In this document: positions 19,863-27,246 of the stretch, piece after piece
Numbering within the stretch: position 1 is the stretch's first letter
Layout of the letters: each line of letters begins with the position of its first letter
From: Burkholderiaceae bacterium
GTDB taxonomy: Bacteria > Pseudomonadota > Gammaproteobacteria > Burkholderiales > Burkholderiaceae_C
Length of the DNA: 38,264 nucleotides
Direction of reading: 5' to 3'
NCBI GenBank assembly: GCA_023150375.1
Contig: JAKLLA010000030.1
Span: 1 to 38,264 of the forward strand
The notes under the pieces: model-generated
The model's database searches: none
What the model was told of the DNA's origin: nothing
What the model saw: only the letters and a program-made list of their open reading frames with translations
Translations under genes and position numbers: made by a program

Positions 19863-19883
19863 AAAACTGGCACCGTTCTAGGG
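19857..19883. promoter_or_regulatory. Perfect operator-like dyad before the AlpA gene
   Basis: CCCTAGAA at 19857-19864 and its exact inverse TTCTAGGG at 19876-19883 are separated by 11 bp. The left half overlaps the stop codon of the preceding gene, and the AlpA start is 35 bp downstream. No T run follows, so an operator is more likely than a terminator. Confidence 0.55.
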
Positions 19884-19917
19884 TGACGGTTGATGCCTCC
19901 TCTTCGAGCATGTGGGC

Positions 19918-20184
19918 ATGAACCCCGCCACCATGCGCAGCGCCACGCCGAAGGCGCAACAACCCCGCCAAGCCCCGACGCTGGCGGCCCCTGACCTGGC
20001 CGACATGCAGCGCCTCACCATCCGTGAGGTGCAGTCCCTGACCGGCCGCAGTGAAACCAGCATCCGCGACCTGATGAAGGCCGGGCGCTTTCCGCTGCCC
20101 GACTACCGCGACGGCCCGCGCTGCGTGCGCTGGTCTGCCGGCTTGGTGCGCCGCTGGCTGGAATCGACCCGCACGCAGGCCTGA
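19918..20184 (+). CDS. AlpA-family helix-turn-helix regulator
   Basis: An 88-aa protein. Residues 32-80 form the AlpA/MerR-like winged helix domain: RLTIREVQSLTGRSETSIRD, then MKAGRFPLPDYRDGPRCVRW, then AGLVRRWLEST. AlpA-type proteins control excision and early transcription in P4-like elements, acting as excisionase or activator. A GTG at 19912 would add two residues. It follows the dyad at 19857-19883 and precedes the long + strand gene train by 3 bp. Confidence 0.88.
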   Translation: MNPATMRSATPKAQQPRQAPTLAAPDLADMQRLTIREVQSLTGRSETSIRDLMKAGRFPLPDYRDGPRCVRWSAGLVRRWLESTRTQA

Positions 20185-20187
20185 CCC

Positions 20188-20496
20188 ATGGGCACGCTGC
20201 ACCGACTCGACCGCGGCCGACCGCCGCGGAAATGGGAAGGCCCCGCACCGATCTGGCAATCGGCCGGGGCCCTGAGGAAGAACGCGCACCCGGATTTTGC
20301 GTCGGCCGCTGCCGATTCGCAACTGGCCGCGTTGCAGGCTCGCTTTGCTGCGGCCGGCATGGCGCTCGATCCGCTCGGCGACGGCTGCATGCTGGCGCAG
20401 CTGCACACGCTGCATGCCGTGCTGCGCACCACCGCCGAGGCCTGGGATCTGCTGCGCGCGGTGGAGCGACAGCAGCGGGGGAGGGTGGCCCGATGA
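20188..20496 (+). CDS. Hypothetical protein
   Basis: A 102-aa protein with no recognised family. It has a basic N-terminus (RLDRGRPPRKWEGPAPIWQ) and a helical C-terminal part (LHTLHAVLRTTAEAWDLLRAVERQQRGR). It starts 3 bp after the AlpA stop, and its own stop overlaps the next ATG, so it belongs to the same transcript. Confidence 0.75.
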   Translation: MGTLHRLDRGRPPRKWEGPAPIWQSAGALRKNAHPDFASAAADSQLAALQARFAAAGMALDPLGDGCMLAQLHTLHAVLRTTAEAWDLLRAVERQQRGRVAR

Positions 20497-20801
20497 GCAC
20501 CACCACCACGACCGCCGACCACCGCGCCCCGCAGATCGTCGTGCGCCAGCACCAGCTGCCCGACGTACAGCCCGAGCTGGCCCACCGCGACCATGCGATC
20601 CCGGCCACCAGCGCAGCGGCGCAGGCCTACGCCCACGGCGAGCGATGCGCTGTCGAGTACCTACTGCGCTGCGCCCGCGGCCTGGCCAAGCCCGGCGAGC
20701 TGCATGCCCGCCTGGTGCTGCTGGAAGGGCCGGCGCTGACCGGGTTCCTCGACCGCCTGCAGGCCCATGCGGTTGCCACGCTGAAGGGGAGCGAGCGATG
20801 A
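20493..20801 (+). CDS. Hypothetical protein
   Basis: A 102-aa protein of unknown function. The core HGERCAVEYLLRCARGLAKPGEL and the C-terminal LTGFLDRLQAHAVATLKG look helical and soluble. The ATG overlaps the preceding stop (ATGA) and GGGGGAGG lies 8-15 nt upstream, which fixes the start. The frame is open further upstream, but that part is antisense in character to the preceding gene's codons. Confidence 0.75.
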   Translation: MSTTTTTADHRAPQIVVRQHQLPDVQPELAHRDHAIPATSAAAQAYAHGERCAVEYLLRCARGLAKPGELHARLVLLEGPALTGFLDRLQAHAVATLKGSER

Positions 20802-20827
20802 GCGCGCACAACCACGCACAACAGCGC

Positions 20828-21040
20828 TTGACACGCCCCGGGCACCCTGGCGCACAATGCGGGCAGGTGCTTGAAAACACCTTCAGATCAGCGGCTAGCC
20901 GCCCCGTCAGTGCGGCTTTGTCACGCCCGTATTCCGTCAAGGTTTCGGGCGGGATGGGCCTACCCGCAAGGCTGGCCGCACGACTGATCTCGTGTTTTCA
21001 ACATCCCGCCCACCCCGCGCCGCTTGAAAACGGCCGGTGT
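20828..21040 (+). ncRNA. Probable C4/P4-CI-type antisense RNA and immunity leader
   Basis: A structured stretch between two small genes. TTGAAAACAC at 20871-20880 pairs with GTGTTTTCAA at 20992-21001, and a second copy TTGAAAAC at 21024-21031 can compete for the same partner. Inside lie two hairpins, AGCCGC/GCGGCT (20897 and 20912) and CGCCCG/CGGGCG (20924 and 20946). Competing short complementary elements around a processed small RNA are the hallmark of the C4/CI immunity RNAs of phages P1, P7 and P4. TTGACA at 20828-20833 and CACAAT at 20853-20858 could be a promoter, with a long 19-bp spacer. The + strand is also open as a 157-codon frame from ATG 20798 to 21271, as often seen over such RNAs. 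Confidence 0.55.
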
Positions 21041-21073
21041 GGTCATCCGACGCTCGATCAGGAGCCCGAGACC

Positions 21074-21271
21074 ATGACGACCCGCAAAGCCGGCAGTCCC
21101 GCTGCCGCATGCGCCACCCAGGCGCGCCGACTCTCCCACGCTTACCGCGCCCGCCTGGCGCGCATCCTGGCCCGCCGTGCCGCTGCGTGTGCCCTGCGCC
21201 GCGCCGAGCTGCGCGCCCGAGCTGCCTTCGTGGTGGCCGCCGACCGCCTGAGCCGGGGAGGTGCAGCATGA
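21074..21271 (+). CDS. Small basic hypothetical protein
   Basis: A 65-aa protein very rich in arginine and alanine (RLSHAYRARLARILARRAAACALRRAELRARAAF), suggesting a single long amphipathic or coiled helix that may bind nucleic acid. AGGAG at 21060-21064 lies 9 nt before ATG 21074. The frame is open from ATG 20798 through the structured RNA region, so a longer product cannot be excluded. The stop overlaps the next start. Confidence 0.65.
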   Translation: MTTRKAGSPAAACATQARRLSHAYRARLARILARRAAACALRRAELRARAAFVVAADRLSRGGAA

Positions 21272-21507
21272 CCACCGCCGCAGACCTCGAGCAAGTCGCA
21301 CGGCAAGCCTGCGACGTGGTGAACCTGGCCGCCGCTGCCGCTGAACAGGTGGCCCAGGTCGAAGCCGGCGACACCTACCGGCTTCCCGTGCTGGGTGCGA
21401 TGCTGCGTGCCCTGCTGGTGCAGGCGAAAGCTATGCACGCTGGCGCCGATGCGCAGTGGATCGCCGCCCACCGGGCCGAACAGAGCCGAGCAGGGGGTGC
21501 CGCATGA
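21268..21507 (+). CDS. Hypothetical protein
   Basis: A 79-aa, mostly helical protein with no recognised family (TTAADLEQVARQACDVVNLAAAAAEQVAQVE). ATGA overlaps link it to the genes on both sides, which is the main support for it being real. Confidence 0.7.
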   Translation: MTTAADLEQVARQACDVVNLAAAAAEQVAQVEAGDTYRLPVLGAMLRALLVQAKAMHAGADAQWIAAHRAEQSRAGGAA

Positions 21508-21701
21508 AGCCCGCCGACACCCTGCTGGTCGAGCTGCGCAGCGCCGCCGATGCGCTGCAGTTCGACGCGCTGCACGCCCGTGCTGTGGAGGCTGGCGCGG
21601 TGCGCCTGACCGCCAAGGGCGCCGCCACGTTGGCCGACATGCTCGCCCGCGCCGCTGACGCGCTGGAAGCTGCCACCACCACCGAACCCGGGAGGGCCTG
21701 A
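21504..21701 (+). CDS. Hypothetical protein
   Basis: A 65-aa helical protein (MKPADTLLVELRSAADALQFDALHARAVEAG) of unknown role. GGGGG lies 5-9 nt upstream and the ATG overlaps the previous stop. Its helical, alanine-rich make-up is like that of the two neighbours, so these short genes may share an origin. Confidence 0.7.
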   Translation: MKPADTLLVELRSAADALQFDALHARAVEAGAVRLTAKGAATLADMLARAADALEAATTTEPGRA

Positions 21702-21703
21702 CC

Positions 21704-21997
21704 ATGGCCACCACCAAGAAGACCGGCGCGACGGGCGCCGAAGCTGCTGCATTGCCTGCGGCCGAACTGGAACGGCTCACCCACCGCCTGATCGCTGCAG
21801 GCGAGGCGCTGCGCGAGCTGGTGGCGCTGCTGCCTGAGCCGACGCACCGCGCGGCTTTCGAGATGGCGCTACTTGGGGCGAAGTGCAGCCCGACGCCCGT
21901 TGACGTTGCCGACACAGCGGCGGTCCTGCTCAGGAGCGCCGCCCATGCGAAGGCCAGACGCGCCCCGGTCCTGAAGCTTGCGGGGGGTGCAGCGTGA
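21704..21997 (+). CDS. Hypothetical protein
   Basis: A 97-aa protein of unknown function. It has a lysine/threonine-rich start (MATTKKTGATG), a helical middle (LERLTHRLIAAGEALRELVALLPE) and a basic end (HAKARRAPVLKLAGGAA). GGGAGG at 21691-21696 lies 7 nt before the ATG. The stop overlaps the start of the Toprim gene, so it is the last gene before the replication genes. Confidence 0.72.
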   Translation: MATTKKTGATGAEAAALPAAELERLTHRLIAAGEALRELVALLPEPTHRAAFEMALLGAKCSPTPVDVADTAAVLLRSAAHAKARRAPVLKLAGGAA

Positions 21998-22941
21998 GCG
22001 ACCACCTTCACGCCTTCCTGGCCGCCGTGCGCGCCGCGCTGGGCAGCGCCCCGGACGACATCGAACCGGGCAAGTGGCACCGCTTCCCCACCAACGGCCG
22101 GCGCAGCGACACCGCCGGCTGGTGCAAGCTCTTCGACGATGGCCGGGCCGGGGTCTTCGGCTGCATGCGGCAGGGCATCAACGAGGTGTGGACCGCGCAG
22201 GACCGGCGCCACCTGAACCCCACCGCCCGGGCTGAGCTGGCGCGCCAGATGGAAGCCGCCCGGCTCGAGCGCGAAGCCGAGCAGCGCCGGCAGTGGCTGT
22301 CGAACGCCGCCAAGCTGGCGCGGCTTTGGCAGGCCTGCGTCCCTTTGTCCCCGGGCGATCCCGTCACGCTGTACCTGCGCCGCCGGCTGCGCGATGCGCC
22401 CTGGCCGCTGCCGAGCGCCCTGCGGTTTCACCCCGCGCTGCCCTACTGGCACGACGGGCAGGTGATCGGCACGCACCCGGCGATGGTCGCCGCGGTGACC
22501 CGCCCGGCCGGCGACCTGGTGGCGCTGCATCGCACCTGGCTGACCCGAGACGGCCGCAAAGCCGACGTGCCCACCGTGCGCAAGCTGACCGCCGCCGCCG
22601 GCCCGGTGCTGGGCAGTTGCATTCGGCTGGGTGAGCCCACGCCGGCCGGCTGCATCGGCATCGCCGAAGGCATAGAGACCAGCCTGGGCGCCTGGCTGGC
22701 GTCCGGCCTGCCGGTATGCGCCGCGTACAGCGCCGCTGCCTTGTCGGCCTGGCAGTGGCCTGACGCCGCGCGGGCGCTGGTGATCTTCGCCGACCACGAC
22801 CCGGCCGGTGCTGCGGCGGCCGAGCGGCTGCAGCAGCGCGCCCGAGCCGCCGGCCTGCGCGTGGAGGTGTCCACCCCGACCACGCCCGGCACCGACTGGT
22901 GCGACGTGTGGGCGAACCGAGAACAGGAGGCGCCTGCATGA
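21994..22941 (+). CDS. Toprim-domain primase-like protein
   Basis: A 315-aa protein of the group found in phage satellites and islands. The first 65 residues (WHRFPTNGRRSDTAGWCKLFDDGRAGVFGCMRQG) resemble the small N-terminal domain of these primases. A coiled, charged linker spans 77-105. The Toprim fold occupies about 218-310: the catalytic glutamate is in IAEGIETS (225-229), the metal-binding DxD motif is in FADHDPAG (265-272), and DWCDVW at 301-306 closes the domain. It probably primes replication of the excised element. The product overlaps the next gene (ATGA), which supports joint action. There is no archaeo-eukaryotic primase or helicase domain in this polypeptide. Confidence 0.88.
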   Translation: MSDHLHAFLAAVRAALGSAPDDIEPGKWHRFPTNGRRSDTAGWCKLFDDGRAGVFGCMRQGINEVWTAQDRRHLNPTARAELARQMEAARLEREAEQRRQWLSNAAKLARLWQACVPLSPGDPVTLYLRRRLRDAPWPLPSALRFHPALPYWHDGQVIGTHPAMVAAVTRPAGDLVALHRTWLTRDGRKADVPTVRKLTAAAGPVLGSCIRLGEPTPAGCIGIAEGIETSLGAWLASGLPVCAAYSAAALSAWQWPDAARALVIFADHDPAGAAAAERLQQRARAAGLRVEVSTPTTPGTDWCDVWANREQEAPA

Positions 22942-24425
22942 GCGCCACGACGATGACGACCAACAAGAAGCCCGCCACCACCTCGGATGTGGTCGCCGCG
23001 CGTGCAACCGCCGCAAAGGTGGCCTCCCCCCAGGCCTTCGACCGAAAGCGCGCCCTGGCCCGAGCCCGTGAGCTGCTGGCGCCATCGCTGAAGGGTCGGG
23101 AGGCCCCGGCATACCCGCTGTATGCGCTGGGCAACCTGGCGCCCGTTGCCGATGAGATCGCGGAGCACGGCCAGATGCAGCCGGCACTGGCCGGGCAGTC
23201 GCTGCTGGGTGTGGCGTCGCTGCTGACGCAAGGGCTCTTCAACGTGCGCAGCCTGTCGGGTGTGCGCCCGTTGTCGCTGTACTTGCTGACGTTGGGGGAC
23301 TCCGGCGACGGCAAGAGCACGGCCGACGGCGTGGCAATGGCATCCGTGAAGGCCTGGCAGCGCCGGGCCGGCGAGGCCTACCAGTCCGAGCTGCGCCAGC
23401 ACAAGGCCGAGCTGCGCGCCCTGAAGAAGGGCGACACCGAGCCTCACGAACCGCGCAGCCCTTACCGCCTGGTGCGAGATGCGACCGTCGAAGGCCTGCG
23501 CCGCGACCTCGAGCACGGGCCGACCTCGCAAGGCCTGTTCACCGACGAAGCCGCCGCGCTGCTGGGTGGCTACGGCATGAGCCCGGAGCACAAATCGAAG
23601 ACCGCCGCGGCTTTCTCCGGCCTGTGGGACTCCGGCGAGCTGAGCGTGAGCCGCAGCATGGGGCCACGGGTCGAACTGCACGGCCGCCGCCTGGCGATGC
23701 ATTGGCTGGTCCAGCCCACCGCCGCGGCTGAAGCGCTGTCCGATCCGCTGCTGTCGGCGCTGGGCTTCTGGCCGCGCTTCCTGCTGGCCTGGCCGAGCCC
23801 CTGCGAGCCGCGGCAGTTCAGGCCCTTTCGCCCAGAGACGCTGCCCGCCATCGGGGCCTACTGGGAGCGTTGCGCGCAGCTGCTGCAGGAGCCGCTGCCG
23901 GGCGACGCAGGCAAGGCGCCGCTGATCGAACTGGACAAGGGGGCGGATGCCATCGTCGGCGACCACTTCGAAGAGATGGAGCGGCAGGCCCGCCGCGGCC
24001 CGATGCGCGTGGTCAAGCCCTTTGCCCTACGCGCGGCCGAACAGACCTGCCGCGTAGCCGCCGTGCTGGCCGCGTTCGACGGCAGGCAGACGGTGACGGC
24101 GGAAGATGCCTTGAACGCGGTGGACCTGGTGCTGCACAGCCTGAACACCTGGCGCGCGGTGATCGACGAAGGCGCGGCCGATGCCGCCGGAGCGCACGCC
24201 CTGCGGCTGTATGAGTGGCTGACCGACCCGAAGCACTGCCCGGGGTGGAAGGCTGAAGGGCGGGCCATCCTGCGCACCGGTCCGGCCTGCGTGCGCAGCA
24301 AGGACAAGCGGGATGCAGCCCTCGACCTTCTGGAGGCTGCCGGCCTGGTGAGCATCGATGCAGGCACGGTCTACGCCCTCGACCCTGCATCGGATCCGGC
24401 GACGCATGAAGGCGCTGCCGCATGA
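22938..24425 (+). CDS. DUF3987-family ATPase, probable replication helicase-like protein
   Basis: A 495-aa protein. The central domain matches the DUF3987 type: PLYALGNLAPVADEIAEHGQMQPALAGQSLLGVASL precedes the Walker A motif GDSGDGKST at 120-128. SQGLFTDEAAALLGGYGM (about 198-215) is the likely Walker B region. The C-terminal third contains a winged-helix-like part (LRLYEWLTDPKHC to ALDLLEAAGLVSI). Such proteins usually sit next to Toprim primases in islands and phages and are thought to help load or unwind DNA; the exact role is not established here. ATG 22938 overlaps the Toprim stop. The frame is open to 22899, but that part is antisense-like codon use. Confidence 0.85.
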   Translation: MSATTMTTNKKPATTSDVVAARATAAKVASPQAFDRKRALARARELLAPSLKGREAPAYPLYALGNLAPVADEIAEHGQMQPALAGQSLLGVASLLTQGLFNVRSLSGVRPLSLYLLTLGDSGDGKSTADGVAMASVKAWQRRAGEAYQSELRQHKAELRALKKGDTEPHEPRSPYRLVRDATVEGLRRDLEHGPTSQGLFTDEAAALLGGYGMSPEHKSKTAAAFSGLWDSGELSVSRSMGPRVELHGRRLAMHWLVQPTAAAEALSDPLLSALGFWPRFLLAWPSPCEPRQFRPFRPETLPAIGAYWERCAQLLQEPLPGDAGKAPLIELDKGADAIVGDHFEEMERQARRGPMRVVKPFALRAAEQTCRVAAVLAAFDGRQTVTAEDALNAVDLVLHSLNTWRAVIDEGAADAAGAHALRLYEWLTDPKHCPGWKAEGRAILRTGPACVRSKDKRDAALDLLEAAGLVSIDAGTVYALDPASDPATHEGAAA

Positions 24426-24604
24426 GCCGCCGAGCCCGCACCCGTGCCGGTGCCCGCCCCTGGGCCCAGCCCACCGCCGACGGCCCGGACGTGGAGGCCC
24501 TTCTGGCGCAGGCGAAGCGCTTCCCGGCGCCCGAACCCACCCAGCCCGCCAAGCCGCAAGGCCCCGCCCGCTTGCAGGATCGACGCAGGGTGCGCGAACG
24601 GTGA
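24422..24604 (+). CDS. Small hypothetical protein
   Basis: A 60-aa, arginine- and proline-rich protein (SRRARTRAGARPWAQPTADG) without a recognised family, probably disordered. It overlaps the DUF3987 stop codon by ATGA. Short length makes it the least certain gene of the train. Confidence 0.55.
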   Translation: MSRRARTRAGARPWAQPTADGPDVEALLAQAKRFPAPEPTQPAKPQGPARLQDRRRVRER

Positions 24605-24621
24605 GCGGTCAAGGGGTCGAT

Positions 24622-24870
24622 ATGCCTCAGGTGCTTCGTGGCCTCCTGGCGGACGCTCTCACCGACGCCGCCATGCAGCTGCGGCACGGCCCGGCCCCCC
24701 AGGCGCAGGCCCTGGCCCTGCACGTGCTGGCGCTGGATGGGCCGCATCGGTCGGCCTGGGCGAAGCTGGCCCCCTCGACCTTCCCGCCTGGCCAGCGCGA
24801 AGCGGCCCGGGCGCTGGTGGCCGAGTTGCTCGTAAGAACTCACATCGCCGCGGGAGACGCCGCCACATGA
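24622..24870 (+). CDS. Hypothetical protein
   Basis: An 82-aa helical protein (MPQVLRGLLADALTDAAMQLRHGPAPQAQALALHVLALDG). AAGGGG at 24611-24616 lies 5 nt before ATG 24622 and decides the start. A GTG at 24601 overlapping the previous stop would add seven residues. The end overlaps the next ATG. Confidence 0.7.
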   Translation: MPQVLRGLLADALTDAAMQLRHGPAPQAQALALHVLALDGPHRSAWAKLAPSTFPPGQREAARALVAELLVRTHIAAGDAAT

Positions 24871-25205
24871 GGCGACCGGACGAAGGACCGAACGCCCTGC
24901 AGTGGTTCCTGGCCGAGCTCGAGCAGCGGGTGAAGTGCCCGGACGCGCGGCGCGAGGTGCACACCCTGCTGCGCAGCATGGCGGGTGAGCGGATCTACCT
25001 GGCGCGCGACATCCTGGTGAAGGCCGAGCAACAGCGCATCGCCCGGGCGCTGCTGGACAGCGGCTTCACAGCCACCCAAGCCAGAGCCGAGCTGGCCGCG
25101 CGCTGCGGCTTCAGCCGGCGCACCGCAGAGCGCGTGGTGGCCCACGTGCTGAACCAGCGCGCCATCGCCGCGGCCGTGGCCAGGTCGGGGCCGCGCGATG
25201 CCTGA
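24867..25205 (+). CDS. Mor-like transcriptional regulator, first copy
   Basis: A 112-aa protein. The pattern GERIYLARD, then EQQRIARALLDSGFTATQARAELAARCGFSRRTAERVV, fits the Mor/C activator family of Mu-like phages: a dimerisation part with a short beta strand, followed by a C-terminal helix-turn-helix. Mor activates the middle promoter of Mu. Here it may control late genes of this element or genes of a helper phage. It overlaps its neighbour and likely paralog by 8 bp. Confidence 0.65.
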   Translation: MRRPDEGPNALQWFLAELEQRVKCPDARREVHTLLRSMAGERIYLARDILVKAEQQRIARALLDSGFTATQARAELAARCGFSRRTAERVVAHVLNQRAIAAAVARSGPRDA

Positions 25206-25494
25206 GCGCCGCTGCGCGTTCGTCGACGAGGTCCTGGCCGCCGCGGGCGATGAGGCTGCGCAGCGTCGCCTGCGCCTGGTGCTGGCGCGGTGGGCGGGGC
25301 AAAGGGTCTACGTGCGAGCGCCCGACGGCCGCGCGCCCGAGCAGATCGCCGCGCAACTGCTGGCCGCTGCCGTGACCGGGACCGATGCCGTGCGGATCCT
25401 GCAGGCACGCACCGGCCGCAGCGAACGGCAGTGCTGGCGCTACCTGCGCCGCGCTGCTGACAGCATCGGACGGACGAAGACAGCGAAGCGCTGA
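25198..25494 (+). CDS. Mor-like transcriptional regulator, second copy
   Basis: A 98-aa protein with the same layout as the preceding gene: AGQRVYVRAPD aligns with AGERIYLARD, and a helix-turn-helix DAVRILQARTGRSERQCWRYLRR ends the domain. The tail is basic (GRTKTAKR). Overall identity to the first copy is low, so duplication is old or the two were acquired separately. A heterodimer is possible. A 36-bp gap then follows, the first real gap in the gene train since the RNA region. Confidence 0.6.
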   Translation: MPERRCAFVDEVLAAAGDEAAQRRLRLVLARWAGQRVYVRAPDGRAPEQIAAQLLAAAVTGTDAVRILQARTGRSERQCWRYLRRAADSIGRTKTAKR

Positions 25495-25530
25495 ACACTG
25501 GCGGCAACGGGCGCGAAGGAGGCCCGCACC

Positions 25531-26046
25531 ATGCCGACCATCACCACCGTGACCGCGGTCCAGACCCTGCACGCCCAGGCCGTCACCCTGGGCCAGCAGA
25601 TCGACGCAGCTCCGAGCAACTACACGCTGAACCAGCAGCTCAGCCAGGTTTTGAACTCCGAGGCGGATGCCGTGACGACGGCCGCACTGGCGCTGCTGCC
25701 CGCTGCGCAGCAGGCCTATGCCGACGCCCTGCAGGCCCTGCACGTGGCGGGTGCCGAGCTGGCCGCAGTGCAGGCGCTCGTTTCCGCCCGCGACACCGTG
25801 AAGGAGCGCACTGCGGTCGGCTATTCGAACGAGCCCGTACGTTCGATGGTCACCGCCCTGCCGATGAAGGTGCGCGGCGGGATCATCAAGGTGTCGCCGC
25901 TGTCGTGCCTGCGTGGCGATGGCGTGGTTGCAGCCGCGGGTCAGCACATCCCGAGCGACTTCGCGGTGCGAAGCGAAGCGGAGATGACGGCGCTCGCCGA
26001 GACCAAGGCCGCTCAGTACCTCACGAGCATGCGAGGTGGCGCGTGA
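25531..26046 (+). CDS. Hypothetical protein sharing a C-terminal motif with the next gene
   Basis: A 171-aa protein of unknown function. The N-terminal half (TAVQTLHAQAVTLGQQIDA, then LLPAAQQAYADALQALHVAG) looks like helical, coiled-coil-prone sequence. The C-terminal end SEAEMTALAETKAAQYLTSMRGG resembles the end of the next protein (REDLERAARLRADQIMTMMRGA). GGAGG lies about 11 nt before ATG 25531. It opens a second block of genes that run to the right array. Confidence 0.75.
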   Translation: MPTITTVTAVQTLHAQAVTLGQQIDAAPSNYTLNQQLSQVLNSEADAVTTAALALLPAAQQAYADALQALHVAGAELAAVQALVSARDTVKERTAVGYSNEPVRSMVTALPMKVRGGIIKVSPLSCLRGDGVVAAAGQHIPSDFAVRSEAEMTALAETKAAQYLTSMRGGA

Positions 26047-26759
26047 TGCTGGCCATCCCCGCGGCGCCGGCCGTGCGCAAGCTGGCGGCCGAGATTGCGC
26101 GCATCGAGGGCGAGCTGGAGGCGGCCGAGGCGGCGCTACAGGCTGCACGCGAGGCCGCTGCAGTCCCCCGGCCCATCGCGCAGAAGATCGGCCCGGGCGA
26201 GCTGGAAACCGCGCGCCTGTCCGACCTGGCCGGGCTGACGTCCGGCCGCGTGGCTGAGCTGGAGGCCACCAAGGAGGCCGAGGCGCAGGACGTGGCCGAG
26301 TGGAGGCGCGCCAACGCTGCCGCGGTCGCCGACGTGGCCCGGCACGAGGCGGCGGTGCAGTTCCACACCGAGGCCCTCAAGGAGGCCCGCCGGCTGGAGA
26401 TGGCCGCCATGTCCGCAGCGGCAAGCCACATCGTGGCGGAGGCTCAGCAAATCTACCGCGATGCGGTCGACTCGCTGAAGGGGGCCGCCGCGGATCTGGC
26501 TGCACTCAACGCGATCAGTGGGGCGTCCTGGCTGCAGCGCATGCGCGTTGGCACGCCGTCAGAAGCGATCTCACCTATCGAGGTGCGGGCCACTACCGTG
26601 ACGGTGCCTGCGCTTGGCGCGATGGACATCTACGGGCGACCGATGACCGAGGGCGCAGTGTCCAAGGACACCGCTCATGTCACCCGTGAAGACTTGGAGC
26701 GTGCAGCCAGGCTACGCGCCGACCAGATCATGACCATGATGAGGGGAGCCCCGCAATGA
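26046..26759 (+). CDS. Hypothetical coiled-coil protein
   Basis: A 237-aa protein with a long predicted coiled coil, about residues 10-140 (KLAAEIARIEGELEAAEAAL, then RHEAAVQFHTEALKEARRLE). A globular C-terminal part follows (EVRATTVTVPALGAMDIYGRP). The last 23 residues resemble those of the preceding protein. The ATG shares one base with the previous stop (TGATG), and a GTG lies directly before it. No family is recognised. Confidence 0.72.
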   Translation: MLAIPAAPAVRKLAAEIARIEGELEAAEAALQAAREAAAVPRPIAQKIGPGELETARLSDLAGLTSGRVAELEATKEAEAQDVAEWRRANAAAVADVARHEAAVQFHTEALKEARRLEMAAMSAAASHIVAEAQQIYRDAVDSLKGAAADLAALNAISGASWLQRMRVGTPSEAISPIEVRATTVTVPALGAMDIYGRPMTEGAVSKDTAHVTREDLERAARLRADQIMTMMRGAPQ

Positions 26760-27244
26760 CCGCCTTCACCGTCGACATCACCAACATCACCGCGCACGAT
26801 GGCCTTCGACAGACCCTGCAGGAGCTGTCGGCCGGGATCCCTTTCACCCTGCAAGGTGGCCGGATCACCTGGGCACCTACCGACGAAGGCCAGCGCTCGC
26901 GGGTGGCCGAACTGCAGGCCGCTGGCGTGGGTGAGTACTTCGACGCCGCCTGTCGCGGGCTGCCCGATGGGGTCTACACGCCCACCATCAAGCCGGACGC
27001 CAGCACCGTGCGCGCAACCGGCAACCCGTGGGCGCCTGGCAGTTTCAACCTGACGCGGCAGATCGAGATGAAGCGCGACAACCCGGCCCAGGCCGCGCTG
27101 TACCAGCAGCATGCCCAGCGGCAGGCCGAAGGGCAGCGCAACCCGTTCGCCCGGGGTCCGCACTTCAACTTGACCGAGCAGCTGCGGCTGAAGCGCGAGG
27201 ATCCGCAGCGCGCGGCGCAGCTGAAGGCGCAGGCCGGGGGCTGA
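26756..27244 (+). CDS. Hypothetical protein with a duplicated NP(W/F)...FNLT motif
   Basis: A 162-aa protein. After an N-terminal domain of about 85 residues, two related segments follow: NPWAPGSFNLTRQIEMKRDN with PAQAALYQQHA, and NPFARGPHFNLTEQLRLKRE with DPQRAAQLKAQA. Segments of this kind are seen at the end of some phage-encoded proteins, often near capsid or scaffold genes, but I cannot name a function. The ATG overlaps the previous stop. Confidence 0.75.
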   Translation: MTAFTVDITNITAHDGLRQTLQELSAGIPFTLQGGRITWAPTDEGQRSRVAELQAAGVGEYFDAACRGLPDGVYTPTIKPDASTVRATGNPWAPGSFNLTRQIEMKRDNPAQAALYQQHAQRQAEGQRNPFARGPHFNLTEQLRLKREDPQRAAQLKAQAGG

Positions 27245-27246
27245 TC

